This document shows positions 5,179 through 5,444 of a stretch of DNA of 5,444 bases, piece after piece (positions within the stretch are counted from its first letter, which is position 1; each line of letters starts with the position of its first letter). Below the pieces are notes generated by a model that worked only from the letters and a program-made list of their open reading frames with translations, did not search any database and had not been told where the DNA came from. The stretch is from an uncultured Campylobacter sp. (lineage in GTDB: Bacteria; Campylobacterota; Campylobacteria; Campylobacterales; Campylobacteraceae): contig NZ_CALHII010000008.1 of NCBI RefSeq assembly GCF_938030815.1, forward strand, positions 1 through 5,444, given 5' to 3'. Position numbers and translations under genes: made by a program.

Positions 5179-5444
5179 TTAAAATTTATATCTGATGTTT
5201 GAGAAAAATACGCGACCCTCCTCAGGGAAGCCCTCTCTATACTCATAGTTTTTATCAAACAGATTCGATACTCCCGCCTCTACGCTTAAGCTCTCGACGG
5301 GCTCATACGTAAGCTTGAGGTTGGTTACGCCAAAGCCGGCCGTTTTGTGATCTATATGACTACTTCTGCCGGTGGGCACTCTGTTCCATAGACTCGAACT
5401 AAGCTCTTGAGAGACGTAAACGCCGAATTTGGGCAGAATTTTAT
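5179..5444 (-). CDS. TonB-dependent outer-membrane receptor, C-terminal part
   Basis: Only the last ~88 residues are in the window; the open frame runs off the right edge, so the true start lies beyond 5444. A GTG at 5377-5379 is internal, not the start, because the frame continues upstream without a stop (encoding SQELSSSLWNR just before). The sequence shows alternating beta strands of a 22-stranded barrel: NLKLTYEPVESLSVEAGVSN, then the very typical NLFDKNYEYREGFPEEGR motif, and a last strand FFSNIRYKF ending in Phe, the signal recognised by the BAM outer-membrane assembly machinery. Such receptors import siderophores, heme, cobalamin or other complexes using TonB energy. Its position directly before a periplasmic binding protein, FecCD permease and ATPase, all on the same strand, makes it the likely outer-membrane entry for that importer. 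The plug domain and ligand loops are outside the window. Confidence 0.92.
   Translation of the reverse strand, partial: KILPKFGVYVSQELSSSLWNRVPTGRSSHIDHKTAGFGVTNLKLTYEPVESLSVEAGVSNLFDKNYEYREGFPEEGRVFFSNIRYKF

Overview
This window looks like chromosomal DNA from a Campylobacterota species, most likely one of the GC-richer, mostly oral Campylobacter (C. gracilis, C. showae or C. rectus type). The reasons are the dense scatter of AAATTT/TAAAATTT words inside and between genes, the AT-rich spacers between moderately GC-rich genes, and the AAAGG-type ribosome binding sites. The species call is inference. Every supported gene lies on the minus strand, so the window reads from right to left in transcription order.

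Right part (2116-5444): an envelope uptake locus. The window opens in the last ~88 residues of a TonB-dependent outer-membrane receptor, followed by a GC-rich hairpin with a T-rich tail that looks like its terminator. After an AT-rich spacer with a good extended -10 promoter comes a compact three-gene ABC importer operon. It encodes a secreted periplasmic binding protein (GTG start), a FecCD-type permease 10 nt downstream, and a FecE/FepC-type ATPase that overlaps the permease end. Together these would move a TonB-imported ligand (iron-siderophore, heme, cobalamin or another metal chelate) across the outer membrane, periplasm and inner membrane. The sequence does not settle the ligand. A short hairpin just past the ATPase stop is the likely end of the operon.

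Middle spacer (1938-2115): 178 bp holding that hairpin and an exact 12-bp direct repeat, TATAATGCGCGC, whose copies are 31 bp apart. One copy overlaps a possible promoter for the next genes.

Left part (173-1937): three small genes without firm function. A 227-residue soluble protein overlaps by 8 nt a 174-residue protein with one N-terminal membrane helix and a beta-rich domain. After a 132-bp gap comes a 143-residue protein that resembles the SF0329 family. The first 172 bases contain no convincing gene.

No RNA genes, CRISPR arrays, insertion sequences or phage features were seen. I found no strong case for a wholly new system. The points most worth checking are the importer's ligand, the repeated TATAATGCGCGC element and the uncharacterised small-gene cluster.
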